64,000 nt of DNA from the NCBI RefSeq assembly GCF_014204715.1, contig NZ_JACHLY010000001.1:1054001-1118000 (forward strand), written 5' to 3'. The notes beneath the pieces were generated by a model, which was given only the letters and a program-made list of their open reading frames with translations, had not been told where the DNA came from and ran no database searches. The translations under genes were made by a program, and so were the position numbers. Numbering within the stretch: position 1 is the stretch's first letter; every line of letters begins with the position of its first letter. The stretch is from Streptomonospora salina. Lineage in GTDB: Bacteria; Actinomycetota; Actinomycetes; Streptosporangiales; Streptosporangiaceae. Shown here one piece after another: positions 61,709 through 64,000 of this stretch.

Positions 61709-62983
61709 TCAGGACCGGGTCGCGCCCAGATCGGTCAGCACCGCCGCGACCTGGTCCAGGGCCCATTCCACGTCGTCGTCGGAGACCACCAGCGGCGGCG
61801 ACAGCCGGAGCGTGGAGCCGTGCGTGTCCTTGACCAGGACCCCGCGCCGGGCGAGCAGTTCGCACAACCGCCGTCCGCTCGCCAGCTGCGGGGACACGTC
61901 GATGCCGGCCCACAGGCCGATGGAGCGCGTGGCGACCGCGCCCCGGCCCTCCAACTCCTTCAGCCGGGTGCGCAGCAGCTCGCCCAGCCGCCGGGCGTCG
62001 TCCAGATAGGGGCCTTCACGCAGCATGCGCACCACGGTGCCGCCGATCGCGCACGCCATGGGGTTGCCGCCGAAGGTGCTGCCGTGCTGGCCCGGGTGGA
62101 CCACGCCCAGCACGTCCTCGTCGGCGACCATCGCCGACACGGGCATGATGCCGCCGCCCAGGGCCTTTCCGAACAGGTAGGCGTCGGGCACCACGCCGGA
62201 GTGTTCGCAGGCCCGCACCGTTCCGGTCCGACCCAGGCCCGACTGGACCTCGTCGGCGATCAGCAGCACGCGGTTGCGGTCGCACAGCTCGCGCAGGCGC
62301 GGCAGGTAGTCCGGCGGCGGGACGATCACTCCGGCCTCGCCCTGCACGGGTTCGACCAGCACGGCGGCGGTGGTGGAGTCGACGGCCGCCGCCGCCGCGT
62401 CGGCGTCGCCGTAGGGGACGGTGCGGAACCCGGGCGTGTAGGGCCCGTAGCCGCCGTAGGCGTCGGGGTCGTCGGAGAAGGAGACGATGGTGGTGGTGCG
62501 GCCGTGGAAGTTGCCGCCGGCCACGACGATGGTCGCCTCGCCGTCGGCGACGCCTTTCACGTCGTAGGCCCAGCGGCGGGCGACCTTGACAGCGGTCTCG
62601 ACCGCTTCGGCGCCGGAGTTCATGGGGAGCACGCTGTCCTTGCCGGCGAGGGCGGCCAGGTCCGCGACGAAGGGGGCGAAGCGGTCGTGGTAGAAGGCGC
62701 GGCTGGTCAGGGTGACGCGATCCAGCTGCTGCTGCGCGACCGCGGCGAGCTCGGGATTGCGGTGGCCGAAGTTGACGGCGGAGTATCCGGCCAGGCAGTC
62801 GAGGTAGCGTCGCCCCTCGACGTCGGTCACCCATGCGCCCTCGCCTTCGGCGACGACGACGGGCAGGGGGTTGTAGTTGCGGGCGGAGTGGGCCTCGGCC
62901 AGCCGAATGTGCTCGGCGGTCGATGCGGCGGCGCCGGCGGGGTCTCCGCCGGCCTGCGGTCCCTGAGCGCGGGTCTCGCTCAT
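61709..62983 (-). CDS. rocD: Ornithine--oxo-acid aminotransferase
   Basis: PLP class III aminotransferase, 424 residues, converting ornithine and 2-oxoglutarate to glutamate semialdehyde. AEAHSARNYNPLPVVVAEGE is the characteristic N-terminal block. LPMNSGAEAVETAVKVARRW, GNFHGRTTTIVSFSDDPDAY, EPVQGEAGVIVPPPDYL, IADEVQSGLGRTG and the PLP lysine in YLFGKALGGGIMPVSA follow. GGAGGA precedes ATG 62983. The closest family is RocD rather than ArgD; no arginine-catabolic neighbour confirms this. Confidence 0.9.
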   Translation of the reverse strand: MSETRAQGPQAGGDPAGAAASTAEHIRLAEAHSARNYNPLPVVVAEGEGAWVTDVEGRRYLDCLAGYSAVNFGHRNPELAAVAQQQLDRVTLTSRAFYHDRFAPFVADLAALAGKDSVLPMNSGAEAVETAVKVARRWAYDVKGVADGEATIVVAGGNFHGRTTTIVSFSDDPDAYGGYGPYTPGFRTVPYGDADAAAAAVDSTTAAVLVEPVQGEAGVIVPPPDYLPRLRELCDRNRVLLIADEVQSGLGRTGTVRACEHSGVVPDAYLFGKALGGGIMPVSAMVADEDVLGVVHPGQHGSTFGGNPMACAIGGTVVRMLREGPYLDDARRLGELLRTRLKELEGRGAVATRSIGLWAGIDVSPQLASGRRLCELLARRGVLVKDTHGSTLRLSPPLVVSDDDVEWALDQVAAVLTDLGATRS

Positions 62984-63201
62984 CCAGGTTCCTCCGATCA
63001 CCCTTGATCGATTAGCCGCTTCGTGGATACCCGTTCCCCTGCAGCGCGAAGCGCCCGATCCGGTGCCCGTGCGCCCCGAGAGGCGCGCGGGGCACCGGGC
63101 ACCGCCCCTAAACCGACCCCGGCCTGCTGTGGCGCGCCCCATACGGGCATCATCGGTCGCCATGGCATTTCTCGGGTAGACCGCCGCTGGGGGAGCCACC
63201 G

Positions 63202-64000
63202 ATGGAGACAGCCGAGCGCACAGAGCGCACAGTACGAGCCCGCCGCGCCGCGGCCGGTCCGAGCGGCCGCGCGCGGGCCGACGCCCGCCGCGACGGCGAC
63301 CGCCGCCTCACGCTCGCGGGCCTGCTGCACGCCGTATCCGGGGCCGTGCCCGAGCGCACGGCGCTGGTCGCGGGCGGCCGCCGCACGACCTACGCCGAAC
63401 TCGGCGCCCGCGCCGACCGCCTCGCCGCGCACCTGGCGGCGCGGGGGACGGCGCCGGGCGACCGCGTCGCCGTTCTCAGCCGCAACCGGGTGGAGTGGCT
63501 GGAAGCGTTCTTCGGCGTCCTGCGCGCCGGGGCGGTGCCGGTCAACCTGAACCAGCGCTACATCCGCGCCGAGCTGGAGCAGGTCCTGGACGACTCCGGC
63601 TGCACGGCGCTGATCGCCGAACGCTCGCACGCCGCCCGGCTGCTGGACGGCGGTCCGCGGCCGCCGCATCTGCGCCACGCCGTCCTCCTCGACGACGGCG
63701 CCCCGCCCGCCGCGTGGGAGAGCGGTTCCGGGGCCGCGCCGAGCTCCGCCGACTACACCCGGGCGCTCGCCGCGGGCGGCCCCGCGCCCGACCACACGCC
63801 CGACTCCGCCGACGACGCGCCGTACCTGCTCTACACCGGCGGAACGACCGGGCAGCCCAAAGGCGTGCTCTGGCGCCAAGCCGACCTGTTCCGCGCCGCG
63901 CTGGAGTGGCGCGGCCGCGGCCACCCGCGCGCCTCGGGGCCCGAGGAGGTCGCCCAGCGGGCGCGGGACCGCTCCGCGCGGCGGCTGCTCGTGCTGGGGC
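63202..64000 (+). CDS. Fatty-acid-CoA ligase family (AMP-binding) protein, cut by window end
   Basis: 266 codons visible with no stop. After a basic N-terminal tail of 35 residues come the ANL features TALVAGGRRTTYAELGARAD, RVAVLSRNRVEWLEAFFGVL, AVPVNLNQRYIRAEL, and the P-loop YLLYTGGTTGQPKGVLWRQ near residue 215. The GTTGxPKGV loop followed by W-R is common in actinobacterial acyl-CoA synthetases. ATG 63202 has GGGGAG about 8 nt upstream. Substrate not predictable from this part. Confidence 0.85.
   Translation, partial: METAERTERTVRARRAAAGPSGRARADARRDGDRRLTLAGLLHAVSGAVPERTALVAGGRRTTYAELGARADRLAAHLAARGTAPGDRVAVLSRNRVEWLEAFFGVLRAGAVPVNLNQRYIRAELEQVLDDSGCTALIAERSHAARLLDGGPRPPHLRHAVLLDDGAPPAAWESGSGAAPSSADYTRALAAGGPAPDHTPDSADDAPYLLYTGGTTGQPKGVLWRQADLFRAALEWRGRGHPRASGPEEVAQRARDRSARRLLVLG

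Overview
The window is very GC-rich (third codon positions are almost all G or C). It carries ergothioneine (egtABCD), menaquinone (menA) and actinobacterial-style cell-division and DAP-pathway genes, which points to an actinomycete chromosome. The gene content and order suggest a Nocardiopsaceae-like genome (Nocardiopsis or Streptomonospora relatives), but the genus is an inference. Most genes are ordinary chromosomal genes in short, tightly packed operons with frequent ATGA or GTGA stop-start overlaps. I saw no rRNA, tRNA or CRISPR array.

Layout. 1-9180 (minus): dapA-rnj, ftsK, a RodZ-like membrane HTH protein, rimO and pgsA (pgsA is cut by the window start). 9478-12742: a small holin-like membrane protein, a GNAT acetyltransferase, menA, an aquaglyceroporin preceded by a CRP-type palindrome, and convergent dapB. 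13594-18732 (minus): an acetyltransferase followed by egtA-egtB-egtC-egtD, enough to make ergothioneine except for an EgtE C-S lyase. 19025-22895: an acyl-CoA oxidase-like flavoprotein, the remnant of a secreted (pectate-lyase-like) gene behind a LacI-type operator, an Lrp/AsnC regulator and a small unknown gene. 23142-26386: a 2-oxoacid dehydrogenase E1 alpha/beta pair followed by a free-standing lipoyl domain and a separate alpha/beta hydrolase, which looks like a split AcoC-type E2.

26708-41247 is a nucleoside island. It has a BMP-type nucleoside ABC importer (lipoprotein, ATPase, two permeases), cytidine deaminase and thymidine phosphorylase on the plus strand. On the minus strand are a phosphohexo/pentomutase, purine nucleoside phosphorylase, deoC and two overlapping aldehyde dehydrogenase genes. 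Together they can import nucleosides, split them by phosphorolysis, isomerise deoxyribose-1-phosphate, cleave deoxyribose-5-phosphate and oxidise the acetaldehyde. One of the two ALDH proteins lacks the catalytic half.

41480-50975 holds an orphan gene, a HAD hydrolase, an ascorbate-type PTS (IIA-IIB-IIC), a small unknown gene and a ytfQRT-yjfF-like sugar ABC importer. Two perfect LacI-family operators, 120 bp apart, lie upstream of that importer, with no LacI gene nearby.

51139-53037 is a broken enoyl-CoA hydratase gene. It is interrupted by a complete 1,119-bp IS481-like element with a 6-bp target duplication; the transposase stop codon lies in the duplicated host DNA. The element sits in what may be older TnpB-element debris. 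53106-64000: a DUF418-type membrane protein, acetoacetyl-CoA synthetase, bioD-bioA with divergent bioF, a GDSL lipase, ornithine aminotransferase, and a fatty-acid-CoA ligase cut by the window end. Several genes without a Shine-Dalgarno have a TANNNT hexamer 6-7 nt before the start codon, suggesting leaderless transcripts.
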